From JACVRW01 sp963765135 (GTDB lineage Bacteria; Actinomycetota; Thermoleophilia; Solirubrobacterales; Thermoleophilaceae): 64,000 nucleotides of DNA. The translations under genes and the position numbers were made by a program. The DNA lies in the NCBI GenBank assembly GCA_963765135.1, contig CAVXUX010000002.1, positions 868,001-932,000 on the forward strand, written 5' to 3'. Below the pieces are notes generated by a model. It had not been told where the DNA came from. It was given only the letters and a program-made list of their open reading frames with translations, and did not search any database. Within the stretch, counting starts at the first letter, position 1; each line of letters begins with the position of its first letter. Of this stretch, positions 39,280 to 47,484 are shown one piece after another.

Positions 39280-40248
39280 GTGTCGCGACGTTCATGGCTG
39301 CTGCTGGGCGTGCTGTCGGCCCTCTGGGGCAGCTCGTACCTGTTCATCAAGGTGGCGCTCGAGGACGACATGTCGCCGACGCTGATCGTCTGCGTGCGCA
39401 CCGCGCTGGCGGCGCTGGTGCTGCTGCCGGTCGCCGCCCGCGCCGGCGCGCTCGGCGGCCTGCTCGTCAACCGCAGGGCGATCCTGGTGCTGGCCGTGGT
39501 CCAGATGGGCGGCCCGCTGCTGCTGATCGCGGCAGGCGAGCGCCACATCGCCTCGTCGCTCACCGGCATCCTGGTCGCAGCCGCGCCGATCTTCACGTTC
39601 CTGCTCGCGTTCGCGCTCGAGGGCGAGGAGCGCGCCTCGCGGACGAGCCTGGCCGGGGTCGCGATCGGCATCGCCGGCGTGGCGATGCTGCTCGGCGTCG
39701 ACGTGGAGGGCGGCTTCGAGGCGGTCGCGGGCGGGCTGATGGTGGTGCTGGCCGCCTTCGGCTACGGCGTCAGCGCCTGGTACGTCAAGCGGCGCGTGCA
39801 CGACGTGGAGCCGGTGGCGATGGTCGGCGCCACCGCGGCGACGGTGGCGTTGCTGATGGCGCCGTTCGCGGCGATCAGCGCGCCTTCGCACCTGCCCGAC
39901 CTCGAGGCGACCGGCTCGCTGCTCGCGCTCGGCTTCCTCTGCACCGGGCTGGCGTTCGTGATCTTCTACTCGCTGGTTGGGAGCGACGGGCCGGCGAAGG
40001 CCTCGCTGGTCGGCTACCTAGCCCCCGGCTTCAGCATCGTCTACGGGGTCACGCTGCTGGACGAGAGCGTCACCGTCTTCACGTTCGTGGGGCTGATCCT
40101 GATCACGACCGGCTCCTGGCTCGCGGCCACGGGCGGCCAGCTGCCCGCAGGCGGCGTCGATGTCGCGACCGCGGGTGACGCGGACTGTGGCCCGGACGCC
40201 GCGCTGCTCGAGGGCGGCCCGGAACGCGGCGATCGCGTCCCGGCCTGA
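39280..40248 (+). CDS. EamA/DMT-family transporter
   Basis: Ten predicted helices in two EamA repeats: SWLLLGVLSALWGSSYLFIKVAL, ILVLAVVQMGGPLLLIAAGERHIASSLTGILVAAAPIFTF in the first half, and SLLALGFLCTGLAFVIFYSLV, GYLAPGFSIVYGVTLLDESV in the second. A drug/metabolite exporter, substrate unknown. GTG 39280 begins directly before the first helix. After the last helix (about 40130) the frame runs on over the convergent rlmN end with low-complexity sequence, so the real stop is probably earlier. Confidence 0.87.
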   Translation: MSRRSWLLLGVLSALWGSSYLFIKVALEDDMSPTLIVCVRTALAALVLLPVAARAGALGGLLVNRRAILVLAVVQMGGPLLLIAAGERHIASSLTGILVAAAPIFTFLLAFALEGEERASRTSLAGVAIGIAGVAMLLGVDVEGGFEAVAGGLMVVLAAFGYGVSAWYVKRRVHDVEPVAMVGATAATVALLMAPFAAISAPSHLPDLEATGSLLALGFLCTGLAFVIFYSLVGSDGPAKASLVGYLAPGFSIVYGVTLLDESVTVFTFVGLILITTGSWLAATGGQLPAGGVDVATAGDADCGPDAALLEGGPERGDRVPA

Positions 40249-41107
40249 CCCGCGGAACTCGGCGTCGGTCGGGTTGTATGGGATCAGGTTGACCTTGAAC
40301 GCCTTGCGCGGCTCGAGCGCGGCGGCCAGCTCGACCGCCTGCTGGTAGCGGTCGTTCACGCCGTCGAGCATCAGGTACTCCACGAACACCTGGCGCCGGC
40401 GCGCCTCGTGCCAGCGCAGGCAGGCGGCCAGCACGTCGGCCAGCGGGTAGCGGTCGTTGACCGGCATCAGCTCCGAGCGCAGCGCGTCGTCGGCGGCGTG
40501 CAGCGAGAGCGCCAGCCGCACCGGCGGGCCCTCGCTCGCCATCCGGTCGATGCCGGGGATCCAGCCCACCGTCGAGATCGCCGTGTTCGAGGTGGCCACG
40601 CCCAGCTCGGGCAGGCGCTCGCAGGCGCCGAGCACGTTGTCGAGGTTCATGAGCGGCTCGCCCATGCCCATGAAGACGGCGTGGTTCACCGCATCGGTGC
40701 GGCGGAAGTGCAGCGCCTGGTCGAGGATCTCCGAGGTCGTCAGGTTGCGCCCGAACTTCATCCGCCCGGTCGCGCAGAACGTGCACGTGAGCGGGCAGCC
40801 CGACTGGCTCGACAGGCAGAGCGAGCGCCGGCCGTCGCGGTAGCGCATCAGCACCGCCTCCACCGGCCGGCCGTCGGCGGTCTCGAAGAGCGCCTTGGCG
40901 GTGCCGTCGCGGGCGACCGCCTCGCGCGACCTGGCGCAGCGAGGAGAACGGGACCTCGTCGGCGAGCGCGGTGCGCAGCTCGAGCGGCAGGTTGGTCATC
41001 GCCTCGTACGAGTCCGCGCCGCGGGCGGCCCACTCCCACACCTGCCGGGAGCGGAACGAGGGCTCGCCGTGCGCGGCGAGGCGATCGTCGAGGAGCGTCA
41101 GGTCCAC
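40018..41107 (-). CDS. rlmN: 23S rRNA/tRNA adenine-C2 methyltransferase RlmN
   Basis: Radical-SAM enzyme methylating A2503 of 23S rRNA. Motifs are QVWEWAARGADSYEAMTNLP, the cluster motif C-x3-C-x2-C in CPLTCTFCATG, MGMGEPLMNLDNV, TSNTAISTVG, LALSLHAADD, EYLMLDGVND, and the second catalytic cysteine in DAACGQLAA. One shift near 40932 (GCG/GCC) joins the N-terminal domain to the rest. The conserved sequence ends near 40145; the open frame continues to 40018, overlapping the convergent EamA gene by 231 bases. A stop at 40103 in the other frame is also possible. Confidence 0.9.
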
Positions 41108-41151
41108 GCGCCTAAAGGTAGGCGCAACGCGTGCCGAACGGTTGAAGTGGA

Positions 41152-41977
41152 ATGCCGGATCTCTCGCGCGTCCTCGACGCCGCCGCCACGCTGACCGCGG
41201 TCGTGACCGTCGACGGCGACCTCGCCCACTGGGAGGGCGCCTGGCGGCCGGACGCGGCGAACTGGTACGACGCCATCCCGGAGCGCGAGCACTTCGCGGC
41301 CCGCGAGGCGCTCTCGCGGGCGGCCAACGGCGGCGGGCCGGTCGAGGTGGAGCTGAACGTCAAGGCCGGCGACGGCGAGCTGCGTGCCGTCTCGTGGACG
41401 CTGGCCGCCGCCGGGGGCGTCCGTGGTCGCGACCGGCGTCGACGCCGTCGAGCGTGACCGGATCGAGCGCGACCTGCACGAGCTCGTCGACCGCGACGCC
41501 CTCACCGGCCTGCTCGACCGGCGCCGCTTCGAGGCGGAGCTGGAGCGCCACGTGAGCGAGGGGCGCCGCTACGGCATGGGCGGCGTGCTGATCGTGCTGG
41601 ACCTGAACGGGTTTCGCTCGGTCAACGAGGAGCACGGCCAGCGCGCGGGCGATCGGGTGCTGATCGCCGTCGCGAGGGCACTCGGCAACCGCCTGCGCGA
41701 TACCGACCTGCTGGGGCGCATCGGCGGAGACCAGTTCGCCGTCCTGCTGCCGCGGGCCAAGCCGCCCGAGGCCGAGCGCGTCTGCCAGGCGCTGGAGGAC
41801 GCGATCCTGGAGGAAGTGCACGCGCCCGGCAACCAGCTGGTCGAGGCGAGCGTCGGCTTCGTGCCGTTCACCGACACGATGAGCTCCGTGGAGGAGGCGA
41901 TGCTGGCGGCGCACACCGCGATGTACGCGGTCAAGGCCGGGCAGCCGCGCCACGTCCGCCGCCTTCGGCCGCTCTAA
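41152..41977 (+). CDS. PAS-like plus GGDEF-domain protein (degenerate GGDQF)
   Basis: About 275 residues. The N-terminal 95 are a small PAS-like sensor (LTAVVTVDGDLAHWEGAW, GDGELRAVSWTLAAAGASVV). A shift near 41417 (GCC/GCG) links it to a diguanylate-cyclase fold (DALTGLLDRRRFEAELERH, VLIVLDLNGFRSVNEEHG, LLGRIGGDQFAVLLP, EASVGFVPF). The signature loop is GGDQF in place of GG(D/E)EF: the metal-binding glutamate is glutamine, so catalysis is doubtful and a GTP- or c-di-GMP-sensing role is possible. Confidence 0.82.
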
Positions 41978-42017
41978 GCCGAGGCAGCCGCCGCGGCTGG
42001 CCTGCGAGGCTTCGGGC

Positions 42018-42728
42018 GTGCGTCTCGTCAAGTTCCTGGCCCACGCGGGCGTCGCTTCGCGGCGCGCCGCCGAGCGGCTGATCGCCGAGGGTCGCGTGAC
42101 CGTGGGGAACGAGATCGAGACCAACCCGGCGACCGACGTCGACGCCGCCAGCGGTGTGGCCGTGGACGGCGAGCTGGTTGCGCTCGAGCCGCGCGAGGTG
42201 CACGCGCTCAACAAGCCCGCCGGCGTCGTCTCCACGGCGCGCGACACCCACGGCCGGCCGACCGTCGTCGAGCTGGTGCGCTCCCAGCGCCGGCTCTACC
42301 CGGTCGGGCGGCTCGACGCCGACTCGACCGGCCTGATCCTGCTGACCAACGACGGCGAGCTGGCCGATCTGCTGACCCATCCGCGCTACGGCGTGGAGAA
42401 GGTCTACCGGGCCAGGATCCAGCCCGGACGGCTGTCTCCGCGCGCGCTCAAGGCGCTGCGCGACGGCGTGCAGCTGGAGGACGGCCCGACCGCACCGGCC
42501 CGCGTGCGCCAGGTGGGGCCCGGCCTCGTCGAGATCGCCGTTCGCGAGGGTCGCAAGCGCCAGGTGCGGCGCATGTGCGAGGCGGTCGGCCACCGGGTGA
42601 TCGAGCTGCAGCGGGTGGCGTTCGGCCCGCTTGGCCTGCGCGGGCTCGGCCCCGGCAAGAGCCGCCGGCTCAAGGACGCCGAGGTCGAACGGCTGCGCCG
42701 CGCCGCCGGGCCCAAGCGGGCGCCCTGA
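42018..42728 (+). CDS. rluB: rRNA large/small subunit pseudouridine synthase (RluB/RsuA family)
   Basis: 236 residues: an S4 RNA-binding domain (MRLVKFLAHAGVASRRAAERLIAEG by pattern, starting at GTG) followed by the catalytic domain with the nucleophilic aspartate in GRLDADSTGLILLTND, plus LNKPAGVVSTARDTHGRPTV, YRARIQPGRLS, VREGRKRQVRRMCEAVGH. It isomerises uridine in 23S (RluB) or 16S (RsuA) rRNA; the subfamily cannot be fixed by eye. It lies at the head of the aromatic genes. Confidence 0.88.
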   Translation: MRLVKFLAHAGVASRRAAERLIAEGRVTVGNEIETNPATDVDAASGVAVDGELVALEPREVHALNKPAGVVSTARDTHGRPTVVELVRSQRRLYPVGRLDADSTGLILLTNDGELADLLTHPRYGVEKVYRARIQPGRLSPRALKALRDGVQLEDGPTAPARVRQVGPGLVEIAVREGRKRQVRRMCEAVGHRVIELQRVAFGPLGLRGLGPGKSRRLKDAEVERLRRAAGPKRAP

Positions 42729-42742
42729 CACAATCACGCGCC

Positions 42743-43108
42743 GTGCAACTGCGAGCGCTCCGGGGCGCCATCACCGTCGAAGCGAACGACGCGGACGACA
42801 TCCTGTCCGCGACGGAGGAGCTCGTGCGCGAGGTCGTGGTGCGCAACGAGCTCGATCACGACGACATCGTGAGCTGCATCTTCACCTGCACCAGCGACCT
42901 CGACGCCGAGTTCCCGGCCGTGGCGGCGCGCAACCTGGGGCTCAGCGACGTGCCGCTCCTGTGCGCACGCGAGATGCAGGTGCCGGGCTCGCTCCCGCGT
43001 GTGATTCGCTTGCTCATGCACTGCTACCGCGACCCGAGCGCGGAGCCCAACCACGTGTACCTGCGCGAGGCGGTGGCCCTGCGCAAGGACCTCCACGGCG
43101 CGCAATGA
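42743..43108 (+). CDS. aroH: Chorismate mutase, monofunctional AroH type
   Basis: Converts chorismate to prephenate. 121 residues matching the compact trimeric AroH fold: VQLRALRGAITVEANDADDILSATEELV, DIVSCIFTCTSDLDAEFPAVAAR, VPLLCAREMQVPGSLPRVIRLL and NHVYLREAVALRKDL (the active-site C-A-R-E-M and L-R-x-A patterns). GTG start follows a CACAAT box. The TGA overlaps the hisC ATG (ATGA). Confidence 0.93.
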   Translation: MQLRALRGAITVEANDADDILSATEELVREVVVRNELDHDDIVSCIFTCTSDLDAEFPAVAARNLGLSDVPLLCAREMQVPGSLPRVIRLLMHCYRDPSAEPNHVYLREAVALRKDLHGAQ

Positions 43109-44181
43109 CCGGCATCGAGTTCAACCGCCACATCGAGGACATCCCGATCTACCCGGCGGCGTCGACCTATGCCTTCGAGGGCGAGCTGGTCAAGCTCGCC
43201 TCGAACGAGACGCCCTACGCGCCCCACCCGCAGGTGCTGGAGGCGGTCGAGGCGCAGCTGCGCACGCTCAACCGCTATCCCGACCCGGAGAAGTCGCTGC
43301 TGCGGCGGCGCATCTCCGAGCGCACCGGCGTCCCGATCGGCAACGTGGCGGTCGGCAACGGCTCGTGCGAGATCCTGCTGGCGGCCGCCGCGGCGATGCT
43401 CGAGCCGGGCGCCGAGATCGTCTACGCCTGGCCCTCGTTCTCGATGTACCCGCAGCTGGCCGCGATGTCCGGCGCGACGGCCGTCACGGTGCCGCTCACC
43501 GAGTCCGGCGAGCACGACCTCGAGGCGATGGCCGCGCAGGTGACGGCGGCCACGCGGCTGGTGATCGTGTGCAACCCGAACAACCCGAGCGCCACGGCGC
43601 TGACGCCGGCGACGATCGACGCCTGGGTCGCCGAGCTGCCCCGCCACGTGGCCGTCGTCGTCGACGAGGCCTACGTCGAGTTCTCGGCGCTCCAGGACCC
43701 CGACGACTCGCTCGACCTCGTCGGCCGTCACCCCAACCTGGTGCTGCTGCGCACGTTCTCGAAGGTCTACGGGCTGTGCGGGCTGAGGGCCGGCTACGCG
43801 CTCTGCCCGGAGTCGTTCCGGCTCGCCGTCGACCGCGTGCGCCAGCCGTTCTCGGTCAACGCCCTGGCCCAGGCCGCCGCGACCGAGGCGCTCAACCACC
43901 AGGACGAGGTCGAGCGCCGCGTGGAGCAGAACGTGATCGAGCGCGTCTACGTGGAGTCGGAGCTCCAGGACCGCGGCCTCGAGACGACCGACAGCCAGGC
44001 CAACTTCTCGTGGGTCTCGCTGGGCGACCGCGACGAGGACGAGGTCGTCGACGGGCTCGCGCGCCAGGGCGTGATCGTGCGGGCCGGCAACGACCTCGGC
44101 GAGGCCGGCCGGATGCGCGTCACGTACGGCTCCAGGAGCGAGAACGACCGTTTCCTGGCCGCTCTGGATGCCTTAGCCTAA
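43105..44181 (+). CDS. hisC: HisC-family aminotransferase, likely aromatic
   Basis: 358-residue fold-type I PLP enzyme: KLASNETPYAPHPQVLEA, RYPDPEKSLLRRRIS, VGNGSCEILLAAAAAML, VCNPNNPSATAL, VVVDEAYVEF and the PLP lysine in RTFSKVYGLCGLRAGY. Homologues act on histidinol phosphate, or on phenylpyruvate or prephenate-derived acids. Its place between chorismate mutase and the DAHP synthase/tyrA/aroA block argues for transamination in Phe/Tyr synthesis, though a His role cannot be excluded. Coupled to aroH by an ATGA overlap. Confidence 0.9.
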   Translation: MTGIEFNRHIEDIPIYPAASTYAFEGELVKLASNETPYAPHPQVLEAVEAQLRTLNRYPDPEKSLLRRRISERTGVPIGNVAVGNGSCEILLAAAAAMLEPGAEIVYAWPSFSMYPQLAAMSGATAVTVPLTESGEHDLEAMAAQVTAATRLVIVCNPNNPSATALTPATIDAWVAELPRHVAVVVDEAYVEFSALQDPDDSLDLVGRHPNLVLLRTFSKVYGLCGLRAGYALCPESFRLAVDRVRQPFSVNALAQAAATEALNHQDEVERRVEQNVIERVYVESELQDRGLETTDSQANFSWVSLGDRDEDEVVDGLARQGVIVRAGNDLGEAGRMRVTYGSRSENDRFLAALDALA

Positions 44182-44213
44182 GGCGGTTCAGCGCACCTGC
44201 CGAAAGTGAGGTC

Positions 44214-45059
44214 ATGAGCCAGTTCAAGCGCGGTTTCGGCATCGCCGGTCAGAGTTGGCGGACGCTTCGCTCCCACCGGTCCCTGGCGGCCTTTCCGATC
44301 CTCGGCGGTGCCATGGCGCTCGTGGTCGTCGCACCGCCCGCGCTCGCCGGCGCCTACCTCGCCGACCGCGGCGACACCGTGCCCGGCGTGCTGCTCGGCG
44401 CGGTCGCGATCTACCTGGTCTGCTTCGTCTCCGCGTTCGTCGGGGTCGGGCTCGCCGCCGCGGCGGATGCGGCTCTGCGCGGGGAGGAAGTGAGCTTCGG
44501 CCAGGGCCTGCGCGTGGCCACGAGCCGCCTCGTGGCGATCAGCGGGTGGGCGCTCATCACCGCCCTGCTGTCGATCGTCCTGCGCGCGCTCGAGACCCGC
44601 TCCGAGCTGGCGACGATCGCCGCCGCGCTGGTCGGGGGCGCCTGGAGTGTCGTGAGCCTGCTCGCGATCCCGGCGATCGCGCTCGAGGACGCCGGCCCGA
44701 TCGAGGCGATCAAGCGCTCGGGCTCCCTGTTCAAGCAGCATTGGGGCGGCCGCGTGACCGGCATGGCGGCGATCGGCTTCGGGGTGTTCGTGTTCGTGAT
44801 GCTGCCGGCCATCGCGCTGATGGCGGCCGGCGTGCTGATCCTGTCCGACGGCGGCAGCGCCGGGATCGGCGGGGGCGCCGCGCTGCTGGCGCTCGGCGCC
44901 GTCGTGTTCGCCGGCGCCGCGGTGCTGAGCAACGCGCTCCGTCAGATCTTCGCGGTCGCGCTGTTCCGCTTCACCACCTCGGGCGAGGCGATCGGGGGCT
45001 TCGACACCGCCGACCTGGAGCACGCCGTGCGCGTGAAGGGTCGCCCAGCGGTTGCGTAG
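44214..45059 (+). CDS. DUF6159-type integral membrane protein
   Basis: 281 residues with about six membrane helices (FPILGGAMALVVVAPPALAG, LLGAVAIYLVCFVSAFVGVG, IAAALVGGAWSVVSLLAIPAIALED, GFGVFVFVMLPAIALMAAGVLIL, LLALGAVVFAGAAVLSNALRQIF). It starts with a conserved SQFKRGFGIAGQSWRTLRSH amphipathic stretch and has a cytoplasmic EAIKRSGSLFKQHWG segment. It matches the uncharacterised DUF6159 family as I remember it. AAGTGAGG lies just upstream of the ATG. No clear functional link to its aromatic neighbours. Confidence 0.72.
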   Translation: MSQFKRGFGIAGQSWRTLRSHRSLAAFPILGGAMALVVVAPPALAGAYLADRGDTVPGVLLGAVAIYLVCFVSAFVGVGLAAAADAALRGEEVSFGQGLRVATSRLVAISGWALITALLSIVLRALETRSELATIAAALVGGAWSVVSLLAIPAIALEDAGPIEAIKRSGSLFKQHWGGRVTGMAAIGFGVFVFVMLPAIALMAAGVLILSDGGSAGIGGGAALLALGAVVFAGAAVLSNALRQIFAVALFRFTTSGEAIGGFDTADLEHAVRVKGRPAVA

Positions 45060-45081
45060 CCGCACGGGCACCTGCTACAAG
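45052..45081 (+). promoter_or_regulatory. Predicted promoter of the aromatic leader/DAHP synthase unit
   Basis: TTGCGT (45052-45057), an 18-base spacer and extended -10 TGC-TACAAG (45073-45081). The leader ATG follows 9 bases later, so the leader peptide would be translated from a leaderless or nearly leaderless mRNA. Confidence 0.5.
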
Positions 45082-45090
45082 TCCTCCCAG

Positions 45091-45177
45091 ATGTCCAGCC
45101 ACGCTGAGCCGACCTTCGACTCGAGCGCCCTCGCGGGCGCCGGTCGGCGTGCGTACTGGTATTGGCGATTTACATAG
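45091..45177 (+). CDS. Aromatic-rich leader peptide (Y-W-Y-W-R-F) before DAHP synthase
   Basis: A 28-codon reading frame, ATG 45091 to TAG 45175-45177, ending in consecutive TAC TGG TAT TGG CGA TTT ACA codons (Y-W-Y-W-R-F-T). Five of the last seven sense codons are for aromatic amino acids, the end products of the pathway whose first enzyme is encoded 128 bases downstream. This is the layout of a ribosome-mediated attenuator: stalling at Tyr, Trp or Phe codons reports scarcity of charged tRNA. The frame has no homology that I can name; the call rests on codon content, position and the alternative stems that follow. Confidence 0.8.
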   Translation: MSSHAEPTFDSSALAGAGRRAYWYWRFT

Positions 45178-45277
45178 GCGTCCGGCTCGGCGGCTGAGCC
45201 CCACCCAGGCCGCTTCTAATCTGCAAGATGCCCGCCGGACGCCGATTCGAGCAGTACCGCACTCGCCGGACTCGAAT
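45108..45277 (+). promoter_or_regulatory. Attenuator with competing RNA stems between leader peptide and DAHP synthase
   Basis: Stem 1 (pause): GCCGACC 45108-45114 with GGTCGGC 45142-45148, inside the leader frame before the aromatic codons. Stem 2: GGCGTCCGGC 45177-45186, starting on the leader stop codon, with GCCGGACGCC 45234-45243 (10 bp perfect). Stem 3 (competing): GTCCGGC 45180-45186 with a second copy of GCCGGAC at 45265-45271. Stem 4: ATTCGAG 45245-45251 with CTCGAAT 45271-45277. Stems 2 and 3 share the same 5' strand and stems 3 and 4 overlap, so they exclude one another. No T-run follows, so termination may be Rho-dependent or control may act on translation. Confidence 0.65.
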
Positions 45278-45304
45278 ACGTCTCTGAAAGGCTTGTAACC
45301 CGCC

Positions 45305-46423
45305 ATGACCCCAACCCGCCACCTACAACAGGTTCGCGACCTGCGCATCGAGCGAACCGTGCCGGTGATCACGCCGGCACAACTGCTCGACGAGCTGCCG
45401 CTGACCGACGACCAGGCCGAGGTGGTGCTGCGCGGCCGCGACCAGATCGGCGCCGTGCTCGACCGCGCCGACGACCGCCTGCTCGTCGTGGTCGGGCCGT
45501 GCAGCGTCCACGACACCGAGGCCGCGCGCGAGTACGCCCAGCGTCTCGCCGCGCGGGCGGCCGAGCTGAGCGACGACCTCTGCATCGCCATGCGGGTCTA
45601 CTTCGAGAAGCCGCGCACGACCACCGGCTGGAAGGGCATGATCACCGACCCCCACCTGGACGGGTCCGGGGACGTGAACGCGGGCGTGCGCATGGCGCGT
45701 CGCCTGCTGCTGGACGTGCTCGAGCTGGGCGTGCCGGTGGGCGTGGAATGGCTGGACCCGGTCACGCCGCAGTACATCTCGGACACGGTCGCCTGGGGCG
45801 CGATCGGCGCCCGTACCGTCGAGAGCCAGACGCACCGCCAGCTCGGATCCGGACTGTCGATGCCGGTCGGGTTCAAGAACCGCACCGACGGCAACGTCCA
45901 GGTGGCGGTCGACGCGGTGCGCGCGGCTGCGGTGCCGCACGCGTTCGTCGGCGTTGAGGTCGGCGGCAACCCGGCGATCCTGCACACCCGCGGGAACCCC
46001 GACTGCCACATCATCCTGCGCGGCGGCCGCGGGGCGCCCAACTACGGCGCCGAGGACGTGGCGGGCGCGCTGGCGCGCCTGCGCGCGGCCGAACTGCCCG
46101 AGCGGATCGTGATCGACGCCTCGCACGACAACAGCAAGAAGGACCACGAGCAGCAGCCGGCCTCGGCCGCGGACGTGGCGGCCCAGGTGGCGGCCGGCAA
46201 CGCCGCGATCGTCGGCGTGATGCTCGAGTCGTTCCTGGTCGCGGGGCGCCAGGACCACGACAACGGCGCGCCGCTGCGCTACGGGCAGTCGATCACGGAC
46301 GCCTGCATGGACTGGGACACGACCTCAGAGGTGCTGGAGCAGCTGGCGACGGCGGTGCGGGGTCGTCGCAGTGCGCGAGGGGGCGGGCTGGCCCGCCCCG
46401 GAGCGTTGCCTTCGATCGGATGA
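45305..46423 (+). CDS. aroG: 3-deoxy-7-phosphoheptulonate (DAHP) synthase, class I (AroFGH type)
   Basis: First committed step of the shikimate pathway (PEP plus erythrose 4-phosphate). About 372 residues with VVVGPCSVHDTEAAREYAQRL, MRVYFEKPRTTTGWKG, DPHLDGSGDVNAG, EWLDPVTPQYISD, GARTVESQTHRQLGSGLSMPVGFKNRTDG, CHIILRGG, VIDASHDNSKKDHEQQ and SITDACMDWDTT. This is the enteric class I (AroF/G/H) type, not the class II enzyme usual in Mycobacterium and Streptomyces. Regulated by the leader region upstream. ATGA overlap with tyrA. Confidence 0.95.
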   Translation: MTPTRHLQQVRDLRIERTVPVITPAQLLDELPLTDDQAEVVLRGRDQIGAVLDRADDRLLVVVGPCSVHDTEAAREYAQRLAARAAELSDDLCIAMRVYFEKPRTTTGWKGMITDPHLDGSGDVNAGVRMARRLLLDVLELGVPVGVEWLDPVTPQYISDTVAWGAIGARTVESQTHRQLGSGLSMPVGFKNRTDGNVQVAVDAVRAAAVPHAFVGVEVGGNPAILHTRGNPDCHIILRGGRGAPNYGAEDVAGALARLRAAELPERIVIDASHDNSKKDHEQQPASAADVAAQVAAGNAAIVGVMLESFLVAGRQDHDNGAPLRYGQSITDACMDWDTTSEVLEQLATAVRGRRSARGGGLARPGALPSIG

Positions 46424-47484
46424 GGGTCGCGGTCCTCGGCGTGGGCCTGATCGGTGGATCGATCGGGCTGGCGGCGCACGAGCACGTCGAGGACGCGGAG
46501 GTAGTTGGCTTCGGCCGCGATCCCGGCAGGCTGCGGCGGGCGGTCGAGCTGGGCGCGATCGACCGGGCCGCCGACTCGGTCGCGGACGCGCTCGACGGCG
46601 CGGACCTCTGCTTCGCCTGCGCGCCGGTGGGCGCGCTGCCGGAGCTGGTGAGCGCCGCGCTGGACGCCGCCGGGCCCGACTGCGTCGTGTCCGACGTCGG
46701 CTCGACCAAGCAGGGCCTGCTGGCGGCGATCGACGACGAGCGCTTCGTCGGCGGCCACCCGATCGCCGGCGCCGAGACCGCCGGCGTGGAGCACGCGCGG
46801 GCCGACATGTTCCAGGGCGCCGTCTGGTACCTGACGCCGCTGCCGCACTCCGGCGGGTTGCTCTACGAGCGGCTGCACCGCTTCGTGGTGGACGTCGGCG
46901 CGCGGCCGGTGGCGGTCGACCCGGCAACCCACGATCGGCTCGTGGCCGTGTTCAGCCACCTCCCGCACGTGCTGGCCAACGTGCTCGCCTCCCAGGCCGC
47001 CGCGCGCCTCGCCGACCACGGCGACGCGCTGCGCCACGTGGGCCCGAGCTTCCGCGACATGACCCGCGTGGCCGGCGCCAACACCGACATCTGGACCGAC
47101 ATCTACAGGGCCAACCGTGGCGCCATCGCCGAGGAGATCGCCGCCTTTCGACGCGAGCTGGAGCGCGTGGAGGAGCTGCTGGCCGAGGGCGACCTGGCCG
47201 CGTGGAACGACCGCTCACGCGACGACCGGCGTGCGCTGCTCGAGTCCGACGCGGCGGGCGGGCCGCTGAGGGAGCTGCGCCTCACGGTTCCCAACCGCCC
47301 CGGTATCGTCGCCCAGGTGGCTCTCGAGCTCGGCAAGGCAGGTGTGAACATCGTCGACCTGGCGCTGGCGCCGGCGTCCGACATGCGCTCGGGCGCGATG
47401 ACGCTCTGGATCGCCGGCGACGACCAGGCAGCGCGCGCGACCGAGCTGATCGGCGAATTGGGCTTCCCGGTCGCCAGCCAATGA
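46420..47484 (+). CDS. tyrA: Prephenate dehydrogenase TyrA with C-terminal ACT domain
   Basis: NAD(P)-dependent oxidative decarboxylation of prephenate towards tyrosine. 354 residues: Rossmann loop VAVLGVGLIGGSIGLAA, VSDVGSTKQGLLAA, GGHPIAGAETAGVEHA, VFSHLPHVLANVLAS (catalytic His), FRDMTRVAGANTDIWTDI. From about residue 285 an ACT domain (LRLTVPNRPGIVAQVALELGKAGVNI) probably gives tyrosine feedback inhibition. ATGA overlaps at both ends tie it to DAHP synthase and aroA. Confidence 0.94.
   Translation: MRVAVLGVGLIGGSIGLAAHEHVEDAEVVGFGRDPGRLRRAVELGAIDRAADSVADALDGADLCFACAPVGALPELVSAALDAAGPDCVVSDVGSTKQGLLAAIDDERFVGGHPIAGAETAGVEHARADMFQGAVWYLTPLPHSGGLLYERLHRFVVDVGARPVAVDPATHDRLVAVFSHLPHVLANVLASQAAARLADHGDALRHVGPSFRDMTRVAGANTDIWTDIYRANRGAIAEEIAAFRRELERVEELLAEGDLAAWNDRSRDDRRALLESDAAGGPLRELRLTVPNRPGIVAQVALELGKAGVNIVDLALAPASDMRSGAMTLWIAGDDQAARATELIGELGFPVASQ

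Noticed and set aside
45245..45277. tRNA-like TTCGA sequence near 45245
   Set aside because: No cloverleaf, acceptor stem or T-loop can be formed around it. It is better explained as part of the leader stems.
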